From Fomes fomentarius (lineage: Eukaryota; Basidiomycota; Agaricomycetes; Polyporales; Polyporaceae): a stretch of 64,000 nt of DNA. The notes under the pieces were generated by a model. That model worked only from the letters and a program-made list of their open reading frames with translations, was not told the DNA's origin and searched no databases. The first letter of the stretch is position 1. Each line of letters opens with the position of its first letter. The DNA lies in assembly GCA_022606135.1 (NCBI GenBank), contig JABYQN010000020.1, positions 1 through 64,000 on the forward strand. Direction: 5' to 3'. Shown piece by piece: positions 35,836 through 48,320 of this stretch. The translations under genes and the position numbers were made by a program.

Positions 35836-38800
35836 TCATTCACGAGGCGTCCAAGCAGGGTTATTGGACGCGATCGGACCCACCCCTCCATCCAACACAC
35901 CATCGACGGCCAGCTGCAGAGTAGGTGAGACGGGGGCACTATCCATCGCCCAGAGCGCAACGGCGACGGTGCTGGAATTCAACGTTCAACACACATCAGT
36001 CATACGCCACATAAAGAGCTACAGATGTGAAGAACTCACTTCTTTCCACTGTAGTCCAAGATACCGGGCGGGACAGGAAACCTCGTCTGCGGGCCGACAT
36101 TCGCCACGCGCTGCATCTCCATTAGCACTCACTCATCTAGTCCCTGCACGGACACAACGCACCTTCCCGAACATCCATCCATTGACGAAGAGACGCGCTC
36201 TGTACGCCTGCGTGTTCGTTGTTTCGAACTGGAAGCTCAGCAGCACGTCCGTCTCTTTGGGGAAGTCGAGGTCGAACGTCGTGATGAAGAATCCTACACC
36301 TGCGCCACCGCTCGGCAACCCTTGAGACAGCTCGCGCGCGGTCCAGTTGGAAATATCGAACCCAGGCAGATGCCACCCCTCACGCTCGCCGAACAGGCCT
36401 CCCTCATTGAACAGCCCGCGAACCTTATCCGGGAAACTAATCAGAATAAAACGGTTATGAGTCAACAGCATCCGATTAAAAATCGCGTGATGTAGGGCGG
36501 ACGTACTCAGTGTACCCGCCGACCTTGCCTTGCACCTTCCACTGCGAGATGGTCCCTCCGTTCAGCGTGAAGGCGGAGATACCGCGTGCAGACTTCTCGT
36601 TCGCATCTTCGTCGTTACCCTGGTTATCCTGGAGGACAGTGATCACGTTGTCTTGACCCTGAACAACTGACCCGGACGGGAAGGGGAAATTCGCGCTGAT
36701 ATGATCTGCGCCGTTGTGCACGGTGCTGATGAACTTGTCATTGATCCAGACCGATGCCGCGAACGCTAGCGAGGGATAGCATGACGTTAGAAGGGCTGAT
36801 TTGGATGTACTGAAGTAACAGGGATCCAAAACATACAGCTGCCGCCGTAGACGGTAAGATTGATGGATGTCTCAGACCCGGTCCCATTGAAGTGTCCGCG
36901 GAAGAGTACGTTGTTCTCGCAACTACGTGCAAGTTATTCAGCGCTATATATACTATACGGGTGGTTGAAGAACGAACGACTTACAACTGGTAATCACAAC
37001 CTACAGCCATCCAATGATCAGCATCAGCATTCGGAATGGCGGCAGCTCAGCTACAACTCACCAAACAAATTCACTCCAGACGCCGGCTTGACACTCAAGT
37101 TAGTCGTCGTCCTGTTCGCGACAGTCCACTTCGAGTCATCGAATCCAGGCTGGATTTCCGGCAAGCTATCCTTGAACTTCCACCCAGTCAACTGTGGAAC
37201 CTTGACATTCTTCGCTTCCGAGCGTTGCACCAGATTCCCAGTCAGCGTCGCGTGTCCCTCTTTCTTGAGAGCGACGCGAGCTCCATTCCAGGTCACGCTC
37301 TTGACCTCGGACGGCGCGACGACCGTGAGAGGGATGGACGCATTGAGGTCGCCACGCAGCACGAGTGTGTCTCCCCTAATAGTCGCGTTGCGCACGAGGT
37401 TTGGCCCACCGACGAGCACAGTCGTGTTGGTGCCGAACTGCCAGAAGTCCTCGAGTCCCGGAACCGTGTTGTGCGTCGCACCCTTGATAGCTGGCGCCCA
37501 AAACGTTGCCGCGGTGACGGGATCGGCGAAGAGCACAAGCTGCGTCGTCGAGTCCCACAGCGTGACGATCCCCGAAGAACCCGGACTGATGCTGACCGTG
37601 GTGATATCGTTCCCAGATGTCGATTTGGCGAACTTCACGCGCGAGGTGGACGCGCGGCTGCCAGACCCGGTGAATGCGAGCGCAAGCTCGTGTGATTGGT
37701 CGGCATCCCCGAACACGAAAAGGACGTCGCGCGAGCCGATCGTGCCAGCAAAGAAAACTGAGGCTGTAGTGAAGAAGACTGAGCTGTGCGCGCCAAATGG
37801 ATACTCGGTGATGATGAGCTTGCTCTGTCGGCCGTGGAGCGCGATGCTGTCCGTCGTCTGCGGGAGAGTAAGTGTACCCTTGGAGGTAGGGACCTGGAGT
37901 GTGAATGTCGTGGTTGCACTGCGAATACAGAACGTGTTAGGGTATAGAGTCACAGATGCATGGGTAACGCACGTGGAAGTAGAGTCTGCCTGGCGCGCGA
38001 TGAAGAACTGCGTGCCTGTGTCGGGGTTCTGGAGCAATGTGATGAAAGCTGCACTTCCATTCAAGGTAACGCCCGGAATGCCGGTGCTGGTGTCTCCAAT
38101 CCAGTCGGTCTTGCGGAACGAGGGCGAGGAGCGTAGGAACAATCCCTGGCGCTTGAACTCGTCGAACTTGTCCGAGAGCGCGCGAGTCTCGCGAATAGCA
38201 GATCCGTAGTCATAACTGTAAGAGTAGGTCAGCTAATAGCACAACCCGACTACTAAGTCGCGATAATGGTCCTACCTGGTGTATACGCCGGGGAAGGGGA
38301 AGCCACCCCAGCTCGTGCCTCTGCGTACATGATAAGCGGGATACGAAACAAATTGGACAAGGACATAAGCTCACCCATAGAGCATGTAGTACGAGATGAG
38401 CTTCACGTTTGAGGCCCAGTTGTGCTTGTAGAACACATCTTGGAAATCCGGCCCTGTGAGCAACTCGCATGCGTCATATCCTGGGCCACCCCATGGGTCG
38501 AACGACCCTCCTAAGCGCCAGCACGATGTCAGTCCTTGCGATCGCTTCGAGTGAGGAGGCTGTAGTACTGACCTTGGAACTCAGGCATGTACCAAGGCTG
38601 AGATGGGTTGTTCTGCATATGATATTGGTGATAGTTGGTCGTCACTCCACGCCATGTTCGTGGGTTTGAGCAGTCGAAGGCCTGCGGGTAGGCATCCTGG
38701 AAGCAGGTCAGCCGCGAGTCCACGTAGAAAGTGGGATCTGTGCATACCAAGCCATAGATGTCGACAGCACCTGTACCGTTGATGAAGTTTGAACCTTCAT

Positions 38801-39986
38801 TGGGGTCGTTGTACGTGCTGGCGATAGAAAAACATAGTGAGATTGTGCTACTAAGATTTACCAAGAGATGGCGACTGACAGAGGCACCACGACACCACCC
38901 TTGCGGTACTGGTCCTCCAGCTGCGCGAAGTACGCTGAATGTGTCGCGGTCTGAGAGAACTCGTTATCTACGGTCATGTTCAGCCAACACGTCAATATCG
39001 GTGTCTCATGGAGCTCACCAATCTGGACAGCTGAGGAAGTCGTCGGAGTAGTCAGCATAGCAAGCATCCGACGCTTATGGTCCAGACATACCGATAATTG
39101 GGCCACCGTTGGTGATCTGGTTCGGTACTACAGCTTTAATGATACCGTCAATGTATGGCTCGTATGCAGCCGTCCAGTCAGTCGCATTTGTCCTCAAGGT
39201 TCCGGCGACTTCACTAGTGAGCCAGTGCGCGATCCCACCGGCACTCGTTTCAGCGTTGATCTTTTGGTAGTCGCGGTCTCAGGCCAGGATGTTGAGCCTT
39301 GAAAACATAAACGAACTCACGTATGGACCTAGCAGCAAAATGTTCACGTGAATGTTCGAGATTTAGCTAGGATGACCTACTGACCTGGACGGAGTACTAT
39401 AAAGATTCCGGCGAGCTTCGCAGCATCGAAGGCGGGTTGCAGCGCGCGCCAGTCATTGAAATCGAGCACTCCGCGAGAAGGATTTGTAGCGCCCACTATA
39501 ACATAGAGTGAATATCCTTGATTGATAATTGAGGAGAGAGAAACGTACTGTGGACGTATATACTGCAGCAGACGCGCGATGGTCAATCAACATACTCATG
39601 ATGCAGCTTTTCCAATACGCACCTGACAGCGTTGAGACCAGCAGCAACCATCTTCTGGAAAATGTCGAGCCAGAGGTCAGGGACGGGGAGGCGGAAAGTA
39701 TGAAACTCTCCGGAGCTAGCGAGTGTTGTTAAATTGTACGTGTGCCTTGATTGAATTTGTGGACTTACTGGATAAAGACGCGTTGGTCATGAAGGAAAAG
39801 CGTGTAGTTATCCCATTGAACGAGATTGGTCAAGCCGTTTGATTTGCGAGGAGGGTCTGCTGTAGTTGCACGAGTGGCAAGAGAGCGATGACCTGTGGCG
39901 GAAGACGAAACAGTTGCTACGAACAGGCATAGACCAAGAGATAGGAGGGTAGGGAAAGCCCAAGGGGAGTATCGCCGCCAGAGCAT
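35836..39986 (-). CDS. GH35 beta-galactosidase, copy 1
   Basis: Minus-strand gene starting [18 protein letters not shown] at 39986 (secretion signal) and ending AWTPRE before the stop at 35836. A five-domain fungal beta-galactosidase of about 1,000 residues: a TIM-barrel catalytic domain, then BetaGal domains 2-3 ([20 protein letters not shown] region, 37.0-38.2 kb) and jelly-roll domains 4-5 ([27 protein letters not shown]). It releases terminal beta-galactose by a retaining mechanism. The acid/base Glu lies in QIDNEFSQ (acidic motif near 38960-39025). The nucleophile Glu is in WYMPEFQGG, codon 38580-38582. The galactose-binding INAETSAGG is intact. Microexons of 14 nt (39549-39562), 8 nt (39321-39328), 12 nt (39019-39030) and 16 nt (36985-37000) are present. 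Divergent from copy 2. Confidence 0.92.
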
Positions 39987-40036
39987 GATGGCGATGTCTC
40001 GTCCGACAAGGAGGGGTCGCGCATCATTAGATCCGA

Positions 40037-40043
40037 ATATATA
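40037..40043 (-). promoter_or_regulatory. TATA box of GH35 copy 1
   Basis: TATATAT on the minus strand, about 51 nt before the ATG at 39986, a usual spacing for a core promoter with a short leader. Confidence 0.5.
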
Positions 40044-40110
40044 GCACGCCGCTGCATGCAGGAGGAACGATGACCGAGCGATGTGTGCGAAACAAGTTAT
40101 CTGACTTCTG

Positions 40111-40126
40111 GGGCGGGCCGCCGGGA
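40111..40126 (-). promoter_or_regulatory. GC-rich element upstream of GH35 copy 1
   Basis: Minus strand TCCCGGCGGCCCGCCC, 125-140 nt before the start codon. Related to the CCGCCGG-containing elements before the other GH35 genes. CCG/CGG triplets of this kind are bound by fungal Zn2Cys6 regulators. Confidence 0.4.
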
Positions 40127-40966
40127 GCTATAGGGTTCCTAGAAGAAGTATACCCACCTTCCGAGTCGGTGCGCGGGAGTCCTACAATAACAGCGGAAGT
40201 AACGCGGTCATGTATAGTACCGTATGACCACTCTCATGCGCGACCTAACCCTCGAGGTTGCCGGAATCGCCATAAGTCATTCTTCCAAGACAGTCCATCA
40301 GAATGTAAAGAACACCGGCGGGTATCACGAGCAATGTCTCCATGTGCTCGGTCGACCCGCTGGCGGCTTCTCTTCGCGCATGGACGGCATCCTTGTTACG
40401 AGAAGATTCACAGCCGCGAATGAAATATGGTGAATGAATGATATGGGTCGTGTCGCCCTAGTATATTGGAGTAACAACAGAATGTCAGAGTATGCCAGTA
40501 TTAGTGAGTATATTGTCGTACTTGAGAAATTGAGAGGATTATGCAGGAGACAGAGTATCGTGGTACCGGTGTGACCATGGTAAACGAGAGCTAATCGGCT
40601 TTCACCGGGCCGAGTCCCTATTATGTAATGTAGACTGTCGGGTGTTGCATCTTTGCCTCTGTATAGCGAGCTCAAATCACAGAATCATTGGTATCACTGC
40701 CTCTAACAACATGCTCTCCGGTTCCCTACCAGTACTTACCTAACCAGCAGTTCAACACACGTTGAGCCTTGAATAGTAATAACCGACGATTCTATGCACT
40801 GGTAACGTTCAACGACGACAAACTCCGTAATACATGCACCTACTAGACCTTGATATCTGTTTCCAGCAGTATGAGTCAGTATCGTGCCATCAGGTGAGTG
40901 CTTTGTGTGAATTTGTGTAGTACTTGCAACACTCGAGACTCTATAAGTGTTTGTACTTCAGGCACT

Positions 40967-40980
40967 GCCGCCGGCCGCAG
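40967..40980 (+). promoter_or_regulatory. GC-rich element upstream of GH35 copy 2
   Basis: GCCGCCGGCCGCAG in gene orientation, about 375-388 nt before the start codon. Shares GCCGCCGG with the element of copy 3. Farther out than in the other promoters. Confidence 0.35.
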
Positions 40981-41300
40981 CCCAACTCATCGCAGCACAG
41001 TTGATCAAGCACCGCGCGAGGAGGCAGAACCCCCGATGCTAACTAGATGATCATTCCGATGATCCTCCGGACTAGGCTCACAGAACTGCGGCAGTCTCTA
41101 GTACCTTTGCATACCATCTTCGCGAACTCTTGCCGATGCCTTCTTCCCCGTCGGTCCGCCCTATGCGCGGCCCGTAGAGCTCTTGATCGGTGTTGGAACA
41201 AGCTCAGCTGTGAACCCTCATGATCGTCATGACGTTCGCCTCTGCTAAAGGAAATCATTTCAATTCCAAACGATGGTCCCATGGTGTTCCACCAGACGTT

Positions 41301-41308
41301 TATAAAAA
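41301..41308 (+). promoter_or_regulatory. TATA box of GH35 copy 2
   Basis: TATAAAAA lies 47 nt before the ATG at 41355. This also argues against the in-frame upstream ATG at 41220, which would precede the core promoter. Confidence 0.55.
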
Positions 41309-41354
41309 GTTGCGACGCGGACCCAACATGAGGACTTCGAGTTACGGCGGCACT

Positions 41355-44300
41355 ATGATGCTGTTCAGTCTGTCTTTTCCTTGGTCTCGTGGCCTCCTGT
41401 GTTCAACCGTAGTCACGCTACTGGCCTCCCTGCTGGTACATCCTCTGGGTGTACGGACTCAATCTCTGACACTCGCAGCCGATCCTCCTCGCAAGTCAAA
41501 CGGTCTGACGGATGTAGTACAATGGGATAACTATACGCTCTTCGTTCATGACCAACGCCTCTTCCTCTAGTGAGTTAGACCGACCTCTACTTCGCAGATG
41601 CTAAAGCTTCCATAACACTACTCGTAGCTCAGGCGAATTCCATACTTTTCGTCTTCCGGTGCCCGATCTGTGGCTGGATATCTTTCAAAAAATGGTAGCT
41701 GCAGGCTTGAATGCAGTTAGGTCAGTGCGCCCTTAGCTTGACCTGTCAAATCTCGCGATTGAGCTAGCTTACAGCATCTATATTCACTGTGAGACACCCC
41801 TGGGACCGGGAGTGTTATAGAGTGCTATGCTCATGCAATCGTAGGGGGGCTGACAAACCCAGCACCTGGTGTCTTGGAATTCGACGGATGGCGGGCGCTC
41901 CAGCCTATCTACGACGCTGCAAATCTGGCGGGGATATTCATCGTTTTGCGCCCAGGTACGCAGTCTTCCTCGAAGGACAGTGGGTATTCACGTGTCTGAC
42001 TACCCGCTTGTAGGACCATATGTACGTCAGTCTCAATGAGAGCCACTTCAACCACGACACTTACCAGCACTTCCTTCTAGATCAATGCAGAGACTACCGC
42101 CGGTGGACTAGCGTTGTGGTCCACCAGCCTCGTACAAGGGGATGTGCGCACGAATACGACGTCTTGGAATGCTGCATACAAACCCTACGTCTCAGAGATC
42201 ATCGACTCTGTGAAACCAAATCAGGTCACCGAGGGCGGACCTCTCCTAAGTGCGTCCCGTCTCAATCACTGATAGCCGTATACTCACTGTGTCCCCCTTT
42301 CAGTGGTACAAATTGGTTAGTGCTAAGCTCAATACTATGTAAGTAACAATGGACTCAAAACTCTTGTAGACAACGAGTACTCGCAAACCCCAGCGCCCAA
42401 CGCAGAGTACTTCGCCGATCTCGAAGAACAGTACAGAGATAACGGGGTTGTCGTGCCACTGTGCGTGTAAGACGTTGTTATCAGCCTTTGCCTTACTAAT
42501 ACGTTCCAAAACTGGACGTAGGACATACAACGATCCAGGAGAGAGAAAGAATTTCATCAACGGAACTGGCGCCCCAGATTTATACGGTCTAGTAAGCCAT
42601 TCTAGTGCAGAGTCATACTTCTCGCGAAACTGACAGCGTGCCCAGGACGACTACCCTAACCACTTCAACTGCACCAACGGCTCTGCATGGAGTCCTATTC
42701 AGACGAACTACCACGCCTACCACACCGAGAACGATCCAACCCGCCCGTTCTACATGCCCGAGTTCCAAGGTTCGGCACTGCGAGCGTTCAATATTTATTC
42801 CAACAGCTGAAGCTTCTTACCTAGGTGGATCGCACGATTACTGGGGTGGTCCAGGATATGACGCATGTAGGGCTCGGACCGGACCAGACTTCGAAGACAT
42901 ATTTTACAAGAACAACTGGGCGAGCAATGTCAAGATGCACTCGGTGTATATGTTTTACGGGTTCGCGTCCTTCCTTCAAGTCCTCATGACCTACCACTCA
43001 TCCTTCACTATCATAGAGGTACAAACTGGGGTGGCATCAACTATCCTGGCGCATATACAAGGTACGCTCCCCATCTGCCTAGAGATGTCATCTTGTACAC
43101 TATAGGCTGATTGTGAATTGAACGCATCTCAGTTACGACTACGGGGCAGCCATCAAAGAGACCCGTCTACTCTGGGAGAAGTATGACGAGATGAAGCGCC
43201 AATCATTGTTCATTCGCAGCTCGCCACAATTCCGCAAGACAGACTGGATCGGAGACACAAACAGCGGTATACCTGGCGTGTCTCTCGCAGGACCTGACGC
43301 GTTCGCTACGTATCTCCGCAACCCGGACTCTGGCACAGGGTTCGTGATCGTGAGACAGGGCAACTCGTCTTCGACGTGCGTCGCTCATTCCTGTTTCTAT
43401 TCCTATTCCCAATTATGGGGCTCACTTTCTGTCCGTCTCGCATAGGGACAAGATCACCTTCAGCGTCACTGTTCCAAGCCTTCACGGGCAACTCTCTCTA
43501 CCGCAGACCTTTGGCGCCATCGAGTTGAACGGGCGACAGAGCAAGGTCCTGATCACCGACTACTCGTTTGGGCAACGAGGCGCTGTACTGCACACGACCG
43601 CATCCATCTTCTTTGCCGGTACTATCGGCTCACGCGACGTCCTCTTCGTCTCAGGCGACCCAGATCAGTCCCACGAAATCTCCCTCATCCTGTCCGGTCG
43701 CGGCGGGAAGCGGACGACGGACGCACACGTCCACTTCGCCCCAACCCAGTCTCTTTCTTCGTCCGTCGACGGCGCGACAACCGTAACGTTCCGCGCAGGC
43801 ATCGCTCGCGGACTTGTCACTGTCTGGGACTCAGACGAGCAGCTCATCCTTTTCTCCGATCCAGTGACAGCCGCCACCTTCTGGTCCCCGCCCATCCGCT
43901 CCCAGACAGCGAACACGATCCCAGGTCTGGAGACGTTCTGGCAGTTCGGCACCAACACCACAGTGCTCGTAGGTGGACCATACCTCGTGCGCAACGCCAC
44001 CCTCGACCGTGGCACACTCGCGCTCCGTGGGGACTTGAACGCGAGCGTGCCTCTGACCCTCATCGGCCCAGAGCGCGTGAGAAGTGTAACGTGGAATGGG
44101 AAGCGTGTATCTGTGAGGGACGACGGAAGAGGTGTCTTGACCGGGAGGCTTGAGCAGAGCCCGAAAGTGAAGGAGGTGAAGGTCCCGAAGTTGAGTGGGT
44201 GGAAGTACGCAAACAGCCTGCCTGAGATAATGGCCGACTTCGACGACTCCGATTGGGTTGTAGCTGACCATACTTCGACGAATATCACAATTGGGATGGC

Positions 44301-45467
44301 GTTTGGGGATGGGAGGGTCTTGTATGGTGCGTGTCTGATGATCCTTGCCGAAGCGCATCCTGACGGGTCCTGAATTTGTCACAGGCTGTGATTACGGGTT
44401 GTGAGTCTTTCACCTAAACGGTGACATTCCTCTCATCAGCCCGTATTTTTCACAGTTGCGAGAACAATATCATCTGGCGCGGACACTTCAACGCCACCGG
44501 AAGTGAGACTGCAGCAAACCTCAGCATCAACGGCGGGACCGCGTTCGCTGCATCTGTGTGGATCAACGACGCATTCATCGACACCATAGGCTCCATCATC
44601 GCACAAGGAGACGCAAACGCGCTCTTTCCCTTCCCCAATGGTTCCGTTATTCCCGCACAGGACAACGTGATCACTGTACTGCAGGACCATATGGGGAACG
44701 ACGAAGGGCAAAACCGTAAGTTCTCGTCAAGACCGGTACCATCGCATACGATGCAGATACTAAGCTCGTCTTGTGCTGGCCCTCAGAGAAATCGAACCGA
44801 GGAATTCGCGGCTTCGAGCTCATAGGCGGTGTCGGCAAATTCTCTACCTGGAAAGTCCAAGGAAAACGCGGAGGGTACCAGAAGTATGACATACCCATCC
44901 TTCGTGTACATCGCGCTCACCACTATCCTTCCAGCTTCCCAGACAGGGTCCGCGGAGTCCTCAACGAGGGCGGCCTCTTCGGCGAGCGTGAAGGCTGGCA
45001 CCTGCCCGGCTTCGACACCTCCAACTGGACCGCTCGTGCACTCTCCGAAGGGCTCCCAACAGGCAAAGCGGGCGTTGGCTTCTTCGTCACGACCTTCGCG
45101 CTCGACGTCCCAGAGGGAGTGGACGCGATGATGAGTTTCCAGTTCGGCGAGGACGAGGCGCCGTATCGCGCGCTCTTGTTCGTCAACGGATGGAAGTTCG
45201 GGAAGAGAGTCGCGGACATTGGGCCGCAGACGCGATTCCCTGTCCCGCCCGGAATCTTGGATTACAATGGAGAGAAGTGAGTGATTATTCATTTCGATGG
45301 TTTGAGGGAGTGGCTGACGAGTTCGCGATAGCACTGTTGCAGTGGCTTTGTGGGTTACGCAGGATGTCGCGATCCATCCGAGTCTTGATTTGGTCTTGGA
45401 TGGGGCGGTGGATGGAGGCGTTGGTCCCATCGCCACGAACAACCCCCTGTGGGGCCCACGCAATTGA
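41355..45467 (+). CDS. GH35 beta-galactosidase, copy 2
   Basis: Nineteen exons join in phase to 1,016 residues: 41355-41569, 41628-41720, 41775-41788, 41845-41955, 42014-42021, 42081-42249, 42304-42315, 42370-42460, 42522-42591, 42646-42769, 42825-42960, 43017-43061, 43133-43375, 43446-44326, 44385-44400, 44456-44715, 44787-44883, 44947-45276 and 45332-45467. A signal peptide precedes [10 protein letters not shown]. Acid/base Glu in VQIDNEYSQ; nucleophile in FYMPEFQGG, codon 42760-42762; galactose-binding [10 protein letters not shown]-terminal jelly rolls include [11 protein letters not shown] and [14 protein letters not shown]. It is the only copy on the plus strand and the only one with HWG in place of HMG in strand 2. 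It lacks two introns found near the C-terminus of the other copies. The start is placed at the ATG that matches the paralogues and follows the TATA box. Confidence 0.94.
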
Positions 45468-45636
45468 AGTCTACCCTCGTAGTCGCCTGTAATCGTATAC
45501 GAATTGAAAAATGGCGTGTTCGCCATTGATGTCTATGTACTGCCATGCAAGTCGTCTATAGATGTCGTCAAAGCAAGGTAGCGAGCAAGAGTATCAAGAA
45601 AAACGTGCCATGCCTCAAGGCGCATTCAGAGACGGC

Positions 45637-47739
45637 TTATACCTTCTCTATCCCCACCTTCTCGTTACCCTCCGGCTCCAGCTCCCGCGCTGCAGAAACC
45701 TCTCGACCCTCCCTCCCTCTCTTCTCCTCGGCGATCTCCCCCTGCTCCACTCCATCCAAATCGGTCCGTATTTTCTCGGCTTCGCGTTGTTTCTCTTGTT
45801 CCTCCCGAGCGCGCACCTTACTTTTCCGAAGCTCAAACCCACCCTGCCACCCGAACCACGTGTACCGGGGACAGTGCGGGCCCCGGAGGAAGAGGATGAA
45901 GAGCGTCCAGCCTGTCCACGCGAGGTTGAGGGAGGCGTCTGCGCGCCAACCGTGTTCCGTGAACACTTTGGAACCGACGGACGTGCCCATGACTTGGCCG
46001 ATGAACAGCTGCGCATTCAATGGTCAGTCTCTGCTTTGACGATAGCACGAACGTAGATCGAAACTGACCGAAAGAATGAGAACTGCGTTCAGACGAGAAC
46101 GTGCGTTCGCATCAAGCCCGAGCACAGCGGTTGTCAGCGAGACCTGCTGGGTCTGGCGGAAGATGTCGAGGCCGATACAAACGATGACGACCACGGCTAC
46201 ATTGAGACCGACTGCTGCCGTCTGAATTGCGAATGTTGTGAGTAAGGCACAGATCCCAACGAGCGTTGCAGACCAAGGAACGAGTCGGTCGATAGTACGG
46301 CCTATGAGTGGCGCCATTGCGACACCGATCATACCGACGAGGCCAAAAAGACCAATGGCAACCCTGAGAATTGCTTCATCAGTAAGGACCGCGTCGCATT
46401 TGTGTCCCGTAGTGTTACTTACGTTGAGTAGTTGTACGGAGGCCCGCCAAGCAGGAACGTGAGCGTCACCCACCAGTTGGTGAATGTCGCGCTGGAGGGG
46501 ATGCTGATTAAGATCGCCTGGACGAGCAGCGGCTCTGTCACAGTGAACTTGGCCATACTATACAAGATGCCGAAGTATGTCGCGCCCTTGTTCTTCGCAG
46601 GGTAGTCAGGGAGCATCCAGTACATGATGAGGAGAATGGCATATTGCACCCCGATCGCGATGTAGTACACAACTCGCCATGTGACGAATTGCGCGACGAC
46701 ACCAGCTAGGACCCGCGCTATAAGTACCCCAAGTAATAGGCCAGAGAGGACGATCGACAGGGCGGATGCACGGCGTTCGGGTGGTGCAAGGTCGGCTGCT
46801 AGAGGCATAAGGATCTGGGGTACGACAGTGGCTACGCCGACCAGGAAGGACAGGACCTCGAACACGACTACGTTGCCTGTAATCGCCAGCCCTATGCTGA
46901 GCGACGCAGTGACGAACGTGAGCAAGAGAATCAGTGGTCGTCTCCGGACAAGGTCTCCTAGCGGGGTAATGAAGAGCAAGCCGACCGCGTAACTAGCATG
47001 TACAGCATTAGCGAGATATACACGCCTCCGAACAGAATAGATATGTACCCAGCTTGTATCAACGTTGGAATCTGTGCAACCTCTTGGTACGTCACATTGA
47101 ACGAGATCGAGAACTGGACTATAGAGAGGTCAGTGAGCCGTCCAAAAGATTGAAAGATGTATTTTCGTAAGAAGGAGTCTGGGGTGCCGCATGTACACGC
47201 GTAATCCCAAGTGACACCTGGGTGGAATGCGTCCCAAATGATGTCGGGCGCGTACCATATACCTTCCTTATCAATGTCTGCCTTGAGCGCGCAGGCAAAC
47301 CCTAGCCTAGGGGTCTTTCGCCTCGCCTACTGGGACGTGCAGTATGACCACGATCAAGTGATCGAGTTTAACCACGCCCTTTACAGCAGGCACAGTGAGA
47401 AAAATCTAAATAAGCTTACTGAGCAGAGGTTGGCAGTAGTACAAATTTGCGACGACTACGGAAAGTGAGTTCATAATTCGTGTGTGGAGTCAGCGCGGAC
47501 GTACTGAATGTGCTCGCAACCCCAAACATGATGTTCATCAAGAGTCCAAAATGAGCTGGACTTTGCGGGTCATACCGCACACGCCTCGGTATGGGGATGA
47601 ACCCGAAGTCTTTGGCTGAGGTCGGAACTACTGTCGTCTCTTCATCAGTCCCCGTTTTAACCGTTGGCTCAGGTAAAGTCGCGGCCGTAGACGTTGTGCT
47701 TGACCTCGGTCGAGGGTCTGTAGAGGCATCAATGGACAT
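45637..47739 (-). CDS. MFS transporter (DHA1-like), within GH35 array
   Basis: Six exons (47739-47505, 47455-47420, 47118-47049, 46992-46423, 46363-46069, 46008-45637) give 525 residues with about 12 membrane helices. Signature loops are ANLYYCQPLL, QAGYAVGLLFITPLGDLVRRRP, LAPPERRASALSIVLSG, and APLIGRTIDRLVPW. These match the bacterial-like DHA1/YnfM-type major facilitator group, mostly drug or metabolite exporters, and not the classic fungal sugar-porter family, which carries PESPR. The N-terminal 70 residues are polar and cytosolic; the C-terminal 60 are highly charged (Glu/Arg/Lys-rich, helical). Position between copies 2 and 3 of GH35 hints at transport of a galactoside or breakdown product, but this is inference. 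It is convergent with copy 2, 169 nt away. Confidence 0.9.
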
Positions 47740-48320
47740 GAGGAGGTGGGCCTTGGGAGAAGCAAGACAAGGAGCAGACGAAGGCCATGGTGAGTGTAGG
47801 CAACGCACAAATAGGACATATCCAATTGTACGTCTCACCAATCCTTGCGCGCTCCGGCACGGCATGCCGTTTCCCACAGGGCTATTTTGATTATCAGTTA
47901 CTGAACGCCGGGCGTCTCTTTTACACTCTTGCCACTTAACACTAGAGTGGGACACATGCGCTCAGATCGCCAACGAAGTCAAAGATGCAACTGACTCTCA
48001 TTAGTGGTAAGAAAGCGCACTTATATTGCTGAGCCACCACATCCTCATGGCAAGTTGAAGATATCAGAGAAAGAAATATTCGAAGCTTCTTAACAGTCAG
48101 CAGAGGATGACGCTCTCGGATTCTCCCACCCCATATTCACACAAATACTCAGACTAGTCCGATCCAACTAGCTATCCCTGGACATTGTCGGTTGTAACCG
48201 CCCCTCGATACAATGGTGACTTTGTAACAAGAATGTAGGAGTCCTGACGGCCAGGCCGAAAGTGTCAGATGCATTGAAGCGAGATATATACGAGACATTT
48301 ATCCAGCTGGTACCGTAAAC
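47740..48320. other. Intergenic, MFS promoter and GH35-3 3' flank
   Basis: About 580 nt. A CGG-N5-CCG pair (CGGCCAGGCCG, about 48249) is present, but it is far from the MFS start. No gene seen. Confidence 0.4.

Larger units (their letters stand above)
39987..41354. other. Shared intergenic region between divergent GH35 copies 1 and 2
   Basis: 1.37 kb between two divergent start codons, so it must carry both promoters. TATA boxes and one GC-rich element per side are listed separately. No gene is seen in it. Confidence 0.6.

Noticed and set aside
41220..41354. Upstream in-frame ATG for GH35 copy 2
   Set aside because: It lies before the TATA box, and the paralogues all start at the later Met followed by a signal peptide.
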